A program made the position numbers and the translations under genes. Shown one piece after another: positions 1 through 8,426 of a stretch of 64,000 nucleotides of DNA. The stretch is taken from NCBI GenBank assembly GCA_024743175.1, contig JANSXA010000002.1, positions 594,921-658,920 on the forward strand. The letters are read 5' to 3'. The notes under the pieces are model-generated. The model did no database searches. It had not been told where the DNA came from and saw only the letters and a list, made by a program, of their open reading frames with translations. Source of the DNA: Pseudomonadaceae bacterium (lineage in GTDB: Bacteria; Pseudomonadota; Gammaproteobacteria; Pseudomonadales; Azotimanducaceae). Within the stretch, counting starts at the first letter, position 1; every line of letters begins with the position of its first letter.

Positions 1-458
1 GCATGTTACGCCTGGCGACCCGTGCCTCAGATGGCAAAGCCAATCTGCACCAGGGGGCTATCGGGGTTGGTCTGGATATTGCCACCGGGCGCGGCATTCA
101 AGCTGTGTTACACAATAAACTGGTTACCCATCATCCGGATACCGGTGCCGACCTGTCTACTCTGACCGTGCCGAACTGGCCTTCCCTGCTGAGACTTGCG
201 GCGGAATGTTACGAAGTCACGGAACTTGGCTACCTGGGTTGTGACATTGTTATCGACCGCGACAGAGGGCCTTTGATACTTGAACTGAACGCCCGCCCGG
301 GCCTGTCAATTCAGCTGGCCAACAACAGTGGTCTGCTGCCACGCCTGCAACGTGTAGAGGCGACAAAAACAAAAAAGATGCGCATTGCCGATCGCCTGCA
401 GTTTGCCATGGAAAACTTCAAACACGACGATACCTGGGAAACCCTGCCTGCTTTCTAG
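1..458 (+). CDS. RimK-like alpha-L-glutamate ligase-related protein, C-terminal part
   Basis: The reading frame is open from the left edge, so only the C-terminal ~150 residues are present. The stop is at 456-458. The text is ATP-grasp: an ASDGKANLHQGAIG segment, then GYLGCDIVID and a metal/ATP-binding LELNARPGLSIQ near the end. This matches the alpha-L-glutamate ligase-like (RimK-related) family, which ligates an amino acid to a carboxylate using ATP; the real substrate is unknown. In relatives it usually sits beside an inactive transglutaminase/7TM protein, which here would lie left of the window. The protein ends in a short charged helix. The family is clear and the substrate is not. Confidence 0.85.
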   Translation, partial: MLRLATRASDGKANLHQGAIGVGLDIATGRGIQAVLHNKLVTHHPDTGADLSTLTVPNWPSLLRLAAECYEVTELGYLGCDIVIDRDRGPLILELNARPGLSIQLANNSGLLPRLQRVEATKTKKMRIADRLQFAMENFKHDDTWETLPAF

Positions 459-476
459 CGACTGGCTCTGAACCCG

Positions 477-1559
477 TCAGCTTGTCAGCCAATCCAGAAT
501 GCGCGGGTTTTCTTCCACCGGGTAGGTGTGGGACAGATCATCTATTTCCCGATACTCAACCACAGCGCCAGCGCCGCTGAGCGCCTGTCGTGCAGTACGT
601 GCAACGTCAACCGGGAACATCCAGTCCAGCGCTCCATGCATCAGATAGATCGGCAGCCCCTGCAGGCGCTGGGCGTCCGCCACTTCCACCAGCATGGGAT
701 GAAACGAGGCAGAACTGGGGGCCAGATGCGTGAAGGGTGATGTGCTCTGCAATCCGCTGACATAACTGAATGTACCGCCATCAGACATACCACTTAACAA
801 CACCCTGGTTGGGTCAATAGACCAGTGCTCCTGCACATAGGTCAACATGGCTGCAAGATTTTCAGAATCCGCGTCGGGTCCCATCAATGACCAGGTACCC
901 TCTTTTGAAGTTGGGCTGACAACAATCACATTTCTGCTGCGCGCGACCTTGATCCAGGACCATAAAAAACTGCGTCCATGGCCGCTGCCGCCATGCAGCG
1001 CAAACACGACGGGCACAGTTTCTCCAGCGTAATACTCGGGCACGTAAAGTGAGAACCCGCCACGCTCATCAGCCGCATTGGAGATATGCATGACACCAAC
1101 ATTGGGTTGCGCAGGATCAACCTTAGCCAGACGCGCCAGCAGCTTTTCATCATCACGAGACTCCGGCAGCAGGAAGAAACGACTCACCGGCGGTAACATC
1201 GCGCTGAGTGGGTAGATGGATTCTGTAGCCTTGGTGTTGAACCCAACAGCACGATAGGCTGCCATGGCCGCATTACTCTGGTTCTGGGCACTGAGAAACT
1301 CGTCGAAACTACGCATCAGCAGCTCAGCGCTGGTTGTCGCTTGTTGGACAAAACCCGCGAGATGTTCCGGCCAGGCAGCGGCGCTGAATTGTGCCAGCCC
1401 TTGTTTTACGGGCTCGCGATAAGGCAGTATTTCCTCTGCGAGTTGGGCCAGGTTCGGCGGATGCAGATGTCTGGCCGCATGCCCCATAACCTCAATTCCC
1501 GTGAGCAACGGTGGTATCAGAGCAGTGGTTGCTTCAAGCAGCTCGTCTGTATTGTCCAT
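477..1559 (-). CDS. alpha/beta hydrolase, phospholipase/carboxylesterase-like (PHB-depolymerase-type esterase)
   Basis: A 360-residue protein if started at the ATG at 1559; a start 14 codons further upstream is possible, but that stretch does not look conserved. The N-terminal ~150 residues are a helical region of unknown role. The C-terminal half is an alpha/beta hydrolase: an HGGSGHG oxyanion segment, the nucleophile elbow GMSDGG, an acid in HGALDWMFP and the histidine in DDLSHTYP near the end, so the Ser-Asp-His triad is intact. I see no signal peptide, so it is probably cytoplasmic. It is transcribed away from the VOC gene across a 68-bp gap that must hold both promoters. The ester substrate cannot be read from the sequence. 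Confidence 0.82.
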   Translation of the reverse strand: MDNTDELLEATTALIPPLLTGIEVMGHAARHLHPPNLAQLAEEILPYREPVKQGLAQFSAAAWPEHLAGFVQQATTSAELLMRSFDEFLSAQNQSNAAMAAYRAVGFNTKATESIYPLSAMLPPVSRFFLLPESRDDEKLLARLAKVDPAQPNVGVMHISNAADERGGFSLYVPEYYAGETVPVVFALHGGSGHGRSFLWSWIKVARSRNVIVVSPTSKEGTWSLMGPDADSENLAAMLTYVQEHWSIDPTRVLLSGMSDGGTFSYVSGLQSTSPFTHLAPSSASFHPMLVEVADAQRLQGLPIYLMHGALDWMFPVDVARTARQALSGAGAVVEYREIDDLSHTYPVEENPRILDWLTS

Positions 1560-1627
1560 CAGGCCACTATAACCAGAATCTTGTATAGTGTGTGGCAGCA
1601 ATTTCTGCCAACCAGGAGAGGCGCGCA

Positions 1628-2491
1628 GTGGAGCGAGTGAAAAACAACTTTGACCGCAGCCTGGAAGACGTCGGCAACGTTCAACTTCTCGAGCACGTCA
1701 ACTTAACGGTTCCTGATCAATCAGTTGCCGGTATGTTCTATGTGACAGGCCTGGGATTCACCCGCGACCCTTACATCGAATTCGGCACCCTCAACATGTG
1801 GATTAACCTGGGTGAGCAGCAGTTTCACATGCCCACCAATGAGGCCCAGGTATTGCGCGGCCATATTGCGGTTGTGGTTCCAGATCTCGACGATTTAGGT
1901 GCACGTCTGAAATTCGCCGCGCGCGGATTGGGCGACACCGCCTTCAAAAGCATTGAGAGTGACAACTGTCTCGACCTCACCTGCCCATTTGGCAACCACA
2001 TCAAAGCCTTTGCACCGGCAAGCTTTCCAGACATAGATCTGGGCATGCCCTACGTTCAGTTCGATGTGCCTCCCAACACCAGCGCAGGTATTGCCAGATT
2101 TTATACCCAGGTGCTGGGTTGTCCCTGCCAGCATGATAACGACACCACACGAGTAGCCATGGGCCACAACCAGCATCTGATTTTCAAAGAAACCGATGCG
2201 CCGCTCGCTGCTTATGATGGCCACCACATTGCCATCTACGTGGCGGACTTTTCCGGCCCGCATGGCTGGCTGTCCCAACGTGGCCTGATCAGCGAAGAGT
2301 CTGACCAGTTTCAATATCGATTTGTTGATATTGTTGACCCGGACAGCGGCGAGGTGCTTTATCAGGTAGAACATGAGGTGCGCGCACTAAGCCATGCGAT
2401 GTATCGCCGCCCTCTGGTGAATCGCAACCCCAGCACAAATTTTTTCACTTACCGGAAAGGCAACGAGCAGTTTTCACCTGCGCCCAGATAA
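1628..2491 (+). CDS. two-domain VOC (glyoxalase/extradiol dioxygenase fold) protein, first gene of the CbbQ/O operon
   Basis: I start it at GTG 1628, because AGGAGAGG ends six bases upstream; an in-frame start at 1592 lacks this. The product is 287 residues with two VOC modules. The first holds LEHVNLTV, a GLGFTRDPY strand-helix and GHIAVVV; the second holds [23 protein letters not shown] and [10 protein letters not shown]. Paired His and Glu residues at the usual strand positions suggest a bound divalent metal. The C-terminus ends in a basic tail ([10 protein letters not shown]). The family includes dioxygenases, lyases and isomerases, and I cannot choose among them. The stop is separated by one base from the ATG of the AAA+ ATPase gene, so the two are almost certainly translated together. 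Confidence 0.85.
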   Translation: MERVKNNFDRSLEDVGNVQLLEHVNLTVPDQSVAGMFYVTGLGFTRDPYIEFGTLNMWINLGEQQFHMPTNEAQVLRGHIAVVVPDLDDLGARLKFAARGLGDTAFKSIESDNCLDLTCPFGNHIKAFAPASFPDIDLGMPYVQFDVPPNTSAGIARFYTQVLGCPCQHDNDTTRVAMGHNQHLIFKETDAPLAAYDGHHIAIYVADFSGPHGWLSQRGLISEESDQFQYRFVDIVDPDSGEVLYQVEHEVRALSHAMYRRPLVNRNPSTNFFTYRKGNEQFSPAPR

Positions 2492-2492
2492 T

Positions 2493-3323
2493 ATGACCCA
2501 AGCCGTAGATTTTTTCACCGCAGATTCTGAACCCTACTACCTGCCTCTGGCAGATGAAGTAGAAATATTCCGTGCCGCCTACAGCGCCAGATTGCCCATT
2601 TTGCTGAAAGGCCCAACGGGCTGTGGCAAAACACGTTTTGTCGAACACATGACCTGGCGTCTGTATCGCGAAACCGCCAACCAGCTCGAAGTGCCGTTGG
2701 TGACCGTCTCGTGTCACGAAGACCTCACCGCAACCGACATGGTGGGCCGCTATCTGCTCAAAGGTGACGAAACTGTCTGGGCCGACGGTCCTTTGACACG
2801 TGCTGTACGTACCGGCGCAATCTGCTACCTTGACGAAATTGTTGAGGCGCGCAAAGACACCACAGTGCTGATCCATTCATTAACGGATCATCGACGCATC
2901 TTACCGATCGATAAGACCGGGGAACTGGTCGCCGCACACCCTGAGTTTCTGCTTGTCATCTCATACAACCCGGGTTATCAGAGCGTTTTAAAAGATCTGA
3001 AGCCGAGTACACGGCAGCGTTTTGTCAGTCTGGAGTTTGATTACCCGGAAGTTGAGCTGGAAGCCAAAATCATTGCCCACGAAGCCGGTATTGACGAAGA
3101 CATTGCCGGCCGCCTCGCCGTCATCGGCGAACGCGTGCGCAACCTCAAGCAACACGGCTTTGAAGAGGGTGTAAGCACGCGCTTGTTGATCTATACCGGG
3201 GACCTCATTTCCGCCGGCATTGATCCCCGCCGAGCGGCTCAGGTCGCCATTGTCACTGCTATTTCAGACGACCGCACTGTCCAGCAGGCGGTAGCAGATA
3301 TCGTTGATGTGATTCTGCCCTGA
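2493..3323 (+). CDS. MoxR-class AAA+ ATPase, CbbQ/NirQ/NorQ family
   Basis: A 276-residue protein, the usual length for CbbQ/NorQ. Walker A is GPTGCGKT at residues 40-47, Walker B is CYLDE at about 111-115, a sensor-1 asparagine lies in ISYNPGY, and an arginine-finger candidate in STRQRF. Known members form hexameric rings that work with a VWA partner to remodel or activate a client: CbbQ/CbbO acts on Rubisco, NorQ/NorD inserts non-haem iron into nitric oxide reductase. Neither Rubisco nor nitric oxide reductase genes are in this window. The gene lies one base after the VOC gene and one base before the VWA gene, so the client may be a metalloenzyme of the same operon (inference). Confidence 0.93.
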   Translation: MTQAVDFFTADSEPYYLPLADEVEIFRAAYSARLPILLKGPTGCGKTRFVEHMTWRLYRETANQLEVPLVTVSCHEDLTATDMVGRYLLKGDETVWADGPLTRAVRTGAICYLDEIVEARKDTTVLIHSLTDHRRILPIDKTGELVAAHPEFLLVISYNPGYQSVLKDLKPSTRQRFVSLEFDYPEVELEAKIIAHEAGIDEDIAGRLAVIGERVRNLKQHGFEEGVSTRLLIYTGDLISAGIDPRRAAQVAIVTAISDDRTVQQAVADIVDVILP

Positions 3324-3324
3324 T

Positions 3325-5301
3325 ATGGTCAACCTCGCTGCCTGCGAAGACACTCTGGCACTGTTCACAGAGGGCATAGCTGGACGTTATCTGCACATCA
3401 AAGCCACAGATGAGTTTGCCAACAATCGTCAGCTTGCTTATCACAATGATCGTGCAGGTCAGGGTTCGGATGCCCTGTTTCTGCCTGAAGAAATTGATGC
3501 GCCAGATCATCACTGTTATCGCGTTCTGGTGCTTGAGCAGATCGGGCTGCGTGAGTGCGGCACGTTCTCCTTCCGCATGCAGCGCGGCCTGGCGGAGATC
3601 AGCGAACTGGCGTCGCGTTACGAGGTACCCAAGGGCGCAACACCTCGCACCGGCGACTTTTTTCTGTTATTCAGCGCGTTTGCACAACCCTCGTTAGCGT
3701 CAGAGCTTTTTAACCTGTTTGAAAAAGCGCGGGTACAGGCACATCTGCTGCGTACCTACCCCGGCATCAACCGGCACATGCAGCGATATCACCAACACCT
3801 GCTGGCCACGGCGGAATTACACTACGATCCGCTCAGCTTTGGTCATCGCAGCCTGTGGGGAGACGACGAAATACCGCCAGAGTGGCGCTCGTTAGGTGAT
3901 GCTCTGCAGCAGCTGCAGGGTCCTGATCAAAGCGTCTACGACAGCGTGCGCGCCTTGTGCCAGCTGTATGATCAGGTCGCTGAGGCTTATGTTTTCGACA
4001 ACTTGACCGCTTACCCCAGCCCCGAAGAATCGATTCCCGACTGGCTGAATCGAGAACAGCGCATCGACGAGTGGGATGAAAAACTGGAAGAGCTGGACGA
4101 CCAGGTCATGATGGCTGACATGATTCATGCGGAAGATCTCGAGGCAGAACGCGGTGAGACCAGTGAAGCAGCCGTTCGTGATGCAGAAGTTGACATCAAG
4201 ATGTTGATGGATGAACGTGACACTCTGAAGCGTCGTATCGACATGGAAAAATCATCCGTACAACATGCCCTTGGCGCTGATCGCTCCGCTGCTCGGAGTT
4301 ATCGGTATGACGAATGGGATTATCTGCAGCGTCGTTATCTGACGCACTGGTGTCGTGTCTACGAAGAATCACTGTCAGGTACTGACGAAGAAGATATAGA
4401 GGGGCTGAACAACGCCATCCGCCATTTTCAGGGCATTGTGCAGAAACAGCTGGAGCAGATACGCCCAACGGGCTTGCAGCGCATCTCCCGTGTGCAGGAC
4501 GGCGACGAACTGGACCTGAACGCCATTATCGAAGCGCGCCAGGACATCCGCGCCGGCCAGAGCCCCAGCGAGCGCTTCTACTCGCGCAAGGAGCGCATGC
4601 ATCGCGATGTATGCGCCATATTTCTGGTGGATTTAAGTGCATCCACCGATGACCCGGTAGAACCGCCGGAACCGAAAGACTGGTCCGACTATGACGAGGA
4701 TGCCGCGGACAATATGCGTGACCCATGGTACGCCTCGCTGAGCAGCGACGAAGAAGAACCTGTTGTTGAACGCAAAATCATCGACATCCAACGCGAAGCC
4801 ATGGTGGTTATGGCCTCGGCGCTGGATGCCCTGGGTGACAGTTACGGCATCTACGGTTTTTCCGGTTACGGCAAAGACTGTGTGGAGGTGTTTGTTGCTA
4901 AAGAACCCCAGGAAGGTTTTTCCCAACGCACCCTGCAATCCATCGCCGCAATGAAGCCGAAGCGATCCACTCGTATGGGTCCTGCCATCCGACACAGCAC
5001 GCATAAGCTGATGCAGTCCGGCCACGCGATGAAGGTGTTAATGATCATCAGTGATGGCTTTCCTCAGGACAGCGACTATGGGCCCGAACGTGGTAATCAC
5101 ACTTACGGGGTCGAAGATACCGCCAAAGCCATCAAAGAAGCCCAGCAGAAAGGTGTGGAAACATTCTGTATCACTGTCGATCGATCCGGGCAGGATTATC
5201 TCAAGCAGATGTGCCCTGATTCCCGTTATCTGGTGATTGAAGAGATGGAAGATCTGCCCGATCAGCTTACCAAAGTGTACGCTGCGCTGACCGGACGCTG
5301 A
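3325..5301 (+). CDS. VWA-domain protein, CbbO/NorD family partner of the AAA+ ATPase
   Basis: A 658-residue protein. The N-terminal ~400 residues are helical and acidic with a charged coiled-coil-like stretch around 240-310, as in CbbO/NorD. The C-terminal VWA domain has a complete MIDAS: DLSAS near residue 436-440, a threonine in STRMGP and an aspartate in ISDGFPQD. A long acidic insertion follows the first MIDAS motif. In CbbQO and NorQD this protein docks the AAA+ ring onto the client through the metal at the MIDAS. The start ATG lies one base after the ATPase stop, so the pair is co-translated. It is cytoplasmic, with no membrane segment or signal. The family is sure; the client is unknown. 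Confidence 0.92.
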   Translation: MVNLAACEDTLALFTEGIAGRYLHIKATDEFANNRQLAYHNDRAGQGSDALFLPEEIDAPDHHCYRVLVLEQIGLRECGTFSFRMQRGLAEISELASRYEVPKGATPRTGDFFLLFSAFAQPSLASELFNLFEKARVQAHLLRTYPGINRHMQRYHQHLLATAELHYDPLSFGHRSLWGDDEIPPEWRSLGDALQQLQGPDQSVYDSVRALCQLYDQVAEAYVFDNLTAYPSPEESIPDWLNREQRIDEWDEKLEELDDQVMMADMIHAEDLEAERGETSEAAVRDAEVDIKMLMDERDTLKRRIDMEKSSVQHALGADRSAARSYRYDEWDYLQRRYLTHWCRVYEESLSGTDEEDIEGLNNAIRHFQGIVQKQLEQIRPTGLQRISRVQDGDELDLNAIIEARQDIRAGQSPSERFYSRKERMHRDVCAIFLVDLSASTDDPVEPPEPKDWSDYDEDAADNMRDPWYASLSSDEEEPVVERKIIDIQREAMVVMASALDALGDSYGIYGFSGYGKDCVEVFVAKEPQEGFSQRTLQSIAAMKPKRSTRMGPAIRHSTHKLMQSGHAMKVLMIISDGFPQDSDYGPERGNHTYGVEDTAKAIKEAQQKGVETFCITVDRSGQDYLKQMCPDSRYLVIEEMEDLPDQLTKVYAALTGR

Positions 5302-5330
5302 TCCTGACTGAGCCTGACACACCCTGGGTA

Positions 5331-6182
5331 GTGGTCTTTGCTGCGGACCAGGCCAAAGTTGTAAAAGAAGCTGCACTGGTACTGAACGCCGTCGGCATCA
5401 AAAACACCACTGCGCGTCAGGGACATGACTGGGTCATCTGGGTTGCGCATACCGACCAGGCTGAGGCCCATCAGCAGCTGCAGTCTTACTGGGAAGAAAA
5501 CCAACCTGATCCTGAGCAACCGGTAACCGCCACAGTTGTTGATAGCGGCTGGGCCGGCGTTGTCGGCTACCTGTTTGTGATCTGGCTGATACCTGCCTTA
5601 TCTACGTACAGCAGCCTGGATTTTCGCGATCTCGGTCGTCTTGATGCGGGTGCCGTCATGGCGGGTCAGTGGTGGCGCACTGCGACGGCGTTAACCCTGC
5701 ATGCGGATATCGCCCACATAGCTTCTAATTCTCTGTTCGGCTGCGTGTTCGGACTGTTTGTCGGGCGTTACCTTGGTTCAGGGCTGGGTTGGCTGCTGGT
5801 GTTAGTCTGCGGTATCGCGGCAAACCTTCTGAATGCCATCGTGCAACCTGCAGAATTTCTTGCCATCGGCGCATCAACGGCAACATTTGCTGCACTGGGA
5901 ATCGTTCCAGCCTTCGGCTGGCGCCGCGGATTCTTCCGCGGCCGCGGGTTTAAACGTGGTTTTGCACCTATATTTGGCGCCATCGCTTTGCTGGCATTCA
6001 CCGGATTCGGCGCGGAGAACGTCGACGTGTTGGGTCACTTGTTTGGATTCGCGGCAGGAATCGGTATGGGATTAGCTGTTGCCCACATCAAACTTGATAG
6101 CATCAGTCTGGCAGACCAGCAGCGTGCAGGCGTTGCGGTTTTCCTGATCCTTGGCGCTGCATGGATATTCGCGTTGCGTTAG
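5331..6182 (+). CDS. rhomboid-family intramembrane serine protease with GlpG-like N-terminal domain
   Basis: The first usual start codon is GTG 5331, but the frame is open back to the end of the VWA gene and a CTG at 5304 would add nine plausible residues; the start is uncertain. The first ~60 residues form a small soluble domain like the one at the GlpG N-terminus. Six or so membrane segments follow. The HxxxxHxxxN motif of helix 2 is present (HADIAHIASN), the catalytic serine lies in GASTA, and the catalytic histidine in GHLFGFAAG, so the Ser-His dyad is intact, though the residue after the serine is Thr rather than the common Gly. It sits in the inner membrane and cleaves membrane-embedded segments. 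A basic GWRRGFFRGRG loop is striking. No substrate is evident nearby. Confidence 0.86.
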   Translation: MVFAADQAKVVKEAALVLNAVGIKNTTARQGHDWVIWVAHTDQAEAHQQLQSYWEENQPDPEQPVTATVVDSGWAGVVGYLFVIWLIPALSTYSSLDFRDLGRLDAGAVMAGQWWRTATALTLHADIAHIASNSLFGCVFGLFVGRYLGSGLGWLLVLVCGIAANLLNAIVQPAEFLAIGASTATFAALGIVPAFGWRRGFFRGRGFKRGFAPIFGAIALLAFTGFGAENVDVLGHLFGFAAGIGMGLAVAHIKLDSISLADQQRAGVAVFLILGAAWIFALR

Positions 6183-6219
6183 AGTGAGGCGATCAACCAG
6201 CAAGGGGCATTACCTCAAC

Positions 6220-7233
6220 GTGTCCAACAGCAAGAGCATCCGTATTCCCGTTGCCGACTTTTCTGCCATACGAGCCAGCAATACGGACTCAGCAGCAGCA
6301 ATAGAGTTCCTCGAAACCTGGGACCACGCATTTCGAAACTTCGGTTTTATCACGTTGATCAATCACGGTCTGGAAGAGAAATACCAACACCTGCAACCGC
6401 TGCTCGAAGCTTTTTTTGAGCTGCCGGAAACGGAGAAACTCAAATTCAGAGTTGCCCAGAACTACGGACACGGCGGTTTCATACCACAGGGGCAGGAAAG
6501 TGTGTCAAGAACACACCTCGGCAGGGAACAGGCCCGACCGCCGGATGCGGTCGAAAGTCTGGCTACGTCGAATTCCGACCTCGGCACATTCCCCAATAAA
6601 ACAAATGGCTACGCTACAGATGACCTGTTGATTGGCTGCAGGGCCCTGAAAGAGGGCCTTGACGATCTGGTCATCAAAGTGATGCAGATCATGGCCAGGT
6701 GTCTTGGATTACCGCTGGATCACTTTCAACACTTTTACCAGAACGGACGCGCTAACAACGATCTGCGTATAGCCAGGTACCTGCCCGTAACACAAGCTCA
6801 GGCTGGACGGCAGATGCGCTACGGCGAGCATACCGACTATACCGGGTTTACCTTCCTGTGGCGCAGTGCAGATAATGGCCTGCAATGCCAGCATCCAGAT
6901 ATCAGCACCAACAACTGGATAGATATTCCCATTCCGAGCACGCACAAAGATGCGCTCATCGTGAATGCCGGTGATCTGATTCAGCGTTGGACAAATGACT
7001 ACTGGGTCAGCAATGTGCACAGAGTAATAAACCATGAAAGCAAGATTGATGCAGAGGACGCCAAAGGACCGCTGTCAATCGTTTACTTCACCGGCCCGCA
7101 TGAGGAAACAAACATTCACGTCTTAACGGATTCAGAAAAAGTTCTGCAGCAGGGACCCGTCAAAGCGCCTTACGCGGAAGCAATCACAGCCGGGGAACAT
7201 CTGTGGCGCAAGATCAACGCATCAAACCAGTGA
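6220..7233 (+). CDS. 2-oxoglutarate/Fe(II)-dependent oxygenase, isopenicillin-N-synthase-like
   Basis: I choose GTG 6220 (337 residues, starting just before the conserved IRIPVADFS), with AAGGGG upstream but at long spacing; the frame is open back to 6151. The N-terminal DIOX_N region contains LINHGL and FFELP. The double-stranded beta-helix carries the iron triad: H and D in GEHTDYTGFT and the distal H in NVHRVIN. The usual Arg-x-Ser that holds the 2-oxoglutarate carboxylate reads GPLSIVYF here, so the arginine is replaced by proline; a nearby lysine may compensate or the cosubstrate may differ. The next gene overlaps its stop codon (GTGA), so it is co-translated with the transporter. The substrate is unknown. 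Confidence 0.84.
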   Translation: MSNSKSIRIPVADFSAIRASNTDSAAAIEFLETWDHAFRNFGFITLINHGLEEKYQHLQPLLEAFFELPETEKLKFRVAQNYGHGGFIPQGQESVSRTHLGREQARPPDAVESLATSNSDLGTFPNKTNGYATDDLLIGCRALKEGLDDLVIKVMQIMARCLGLPLDHFQHFYQNGRANNDLRIARYLPVTQAQAGRQMRYGEHTDYTGFTFLWRSADNGLQCQHPDISTNNWIDIPIPSTHKDALIVNAGDLIQRWTNDYWVSNVHRVINHESKIDAEDAKGPLSIVYFTGPHEETNIHVLTDSEKVLQQGPVKAPYAEAITAGEHLWRKINASNQ

Positions 7234-8426
7234 ACCCAGGAACTGGCAGCCAATTGAACCAGATCAAAATCGTTGTCATCTGCGTGCTGGCATCTTTCAT
7301 CATGTCGGGGTTCCTTAACCCGATAGGGTTAATCAGCGGTCCGGTTGCAGAATCATTTGATATTCCTTTGACCGTCGCTGTTGCCCGCTTCGGCTATTTC
7401 ACCTTCGGTGTTTTTGCAGGATACCTTCTATCTTTCCATATCTTTGACTATGTTCGATTAAAAACTGTCCTTATTGTCGGTTACCTGCTGATTGCTCTTT
7501 CAGTGGGCGGGCTTTATACCTTTCCATCACCCACAGCGCTGGCTTTTTTCCTTTTTAACATCGGCCTGTTCGCAAGTGTGCAGGTGTGTGGCGCAAGCAC
7601 CCTGGTCAGTCAGATATGGAGCGGCAAGCCGCGTCAGACCGTGCTGATTGCGCAGGATGCAATGTTCAACGGCGGCGGTATCGTCTTCACCGCAATGACC
7701 ACCTGGTTTCTCACCGCGCAGTATCACTGGGCATCAGTCTACGTGGTTGTCGCTCTGCTCACGCTGCTGATCTCCTCAATCGCTGCAACAACAGATATAC
7801 AGACATACAAGAACGCAGAAGCGGATACTGACATCAGGACCGAGTGGAATGTCCGTATCCTCGCCGTTGGCGTCAGCATTCTGCTTTTTATGACAGCCAA
7901 GATTTCGATATTTATCTGGGCACCACAATTCGTAGAACAAGCCTTCAACGCCTCGGTAGAGCAGTCAGGTCGCCTGCTGACAAATATATTCATAGGCGCA
8001 TTCTGCGGGTCGCTGATCGGGACCTATGTCGTCTCTCGCATAAAGATCGAGTACTTCCTGATCGCCATGTTGACGCTGGGTGGCGCTGGATTGTCACTCG
8101 CCCTTATCGTTACAGAGTTGGATTCAGTGCTCATCGCCGGCTATCTGATAGGTGGATCAATCGGCGCAACCTTCAACGCCTATACTGCTTTCGGATTGAG
8201 CTGCGTGCGCTCGCCAACCCACAAACATGTCGCCTACATTCTTTTTGCGGGTGGCATCGGGTCCGCAATTGCACCCTGGTTCAGCAGCCAGATTGTCAAC
8301 ACCACCGGCAATGTGCAGGACGCACTGTCAGCGTGTCTGGCCATCCAGGCTATTGTCCTGGTCAGCGTCATTTTACTGGCCGTCTCACAGCGAGCTAGTC
8401 TACGAGTTCCGCCAGCGCCTGCATAA
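7230..8426 (+). CDS. major facilitator superfamily transporter, TsgA-like
   Basis: I start it at GTG 7230, which overlaps the TGA of the oxygenase gene as GTGA; a start at 7203 would add nine hydrophilic residues. The 398-residue product has about twelve hydrophobic segments in two halves joined by a charged central loop near residue 200 (DIQTYKNAEAD). The pattern of SGFLNPIGLISGPVAESF in helix 1 and a helix 5 with FNGGGIVFTAM resembles the TsgA/FucP branch. It is an inner-membrane symporter or exporter of small organic molecules. Being last in the operon after the oxygenase, it may carry that enzyme's substrate or product (inference). It ends overlapping the convergent ceramidase-like gene by 32 bases. 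Confidence 0.85.
   Translation: MNPGTGSQLNQIKIVVICVLASFIMSGFLNPIGLISGPVAESFDIPLTVAVARFGYFTFGVFAGYLLSFHIFDYVRLKTVLIVGYLLIALSVGGLYTFPSPTALAFFLFNIGLFASVQVCGASTLVSQIWSGKPRQTVLIAQDAMFNGGGIVFTAMTTWFLTAQYHWASVYVVVALLTLLISSIAATTDIQTYKNAEADTDIRTEWNVRILAVGVSILLFMTAKISIFIWAPQFVEQAFNASVEQSGRLLTNIFIGAFCGSLIGTYVVSRIKIEYFLIAMLTLGGAGLSLALIVTELDSVLIAGYLIGGSIGATFNAYTAFGLSCVRSPTHKHVAYILFAGGIGSAIAPWFSSQIVNTTGNVQDALSACLAIQAIVLVSVILLAVSQRASLRVPPAPA

Noticed and set aside
2493..5301. Classical Rubisco or nitric oxide reductase activation operon
   Set aside because: No cbbLS, cbbM, norB or norC gene is in the window, so the symbols cbbQ/cbbO or norQ/norD are not justified.
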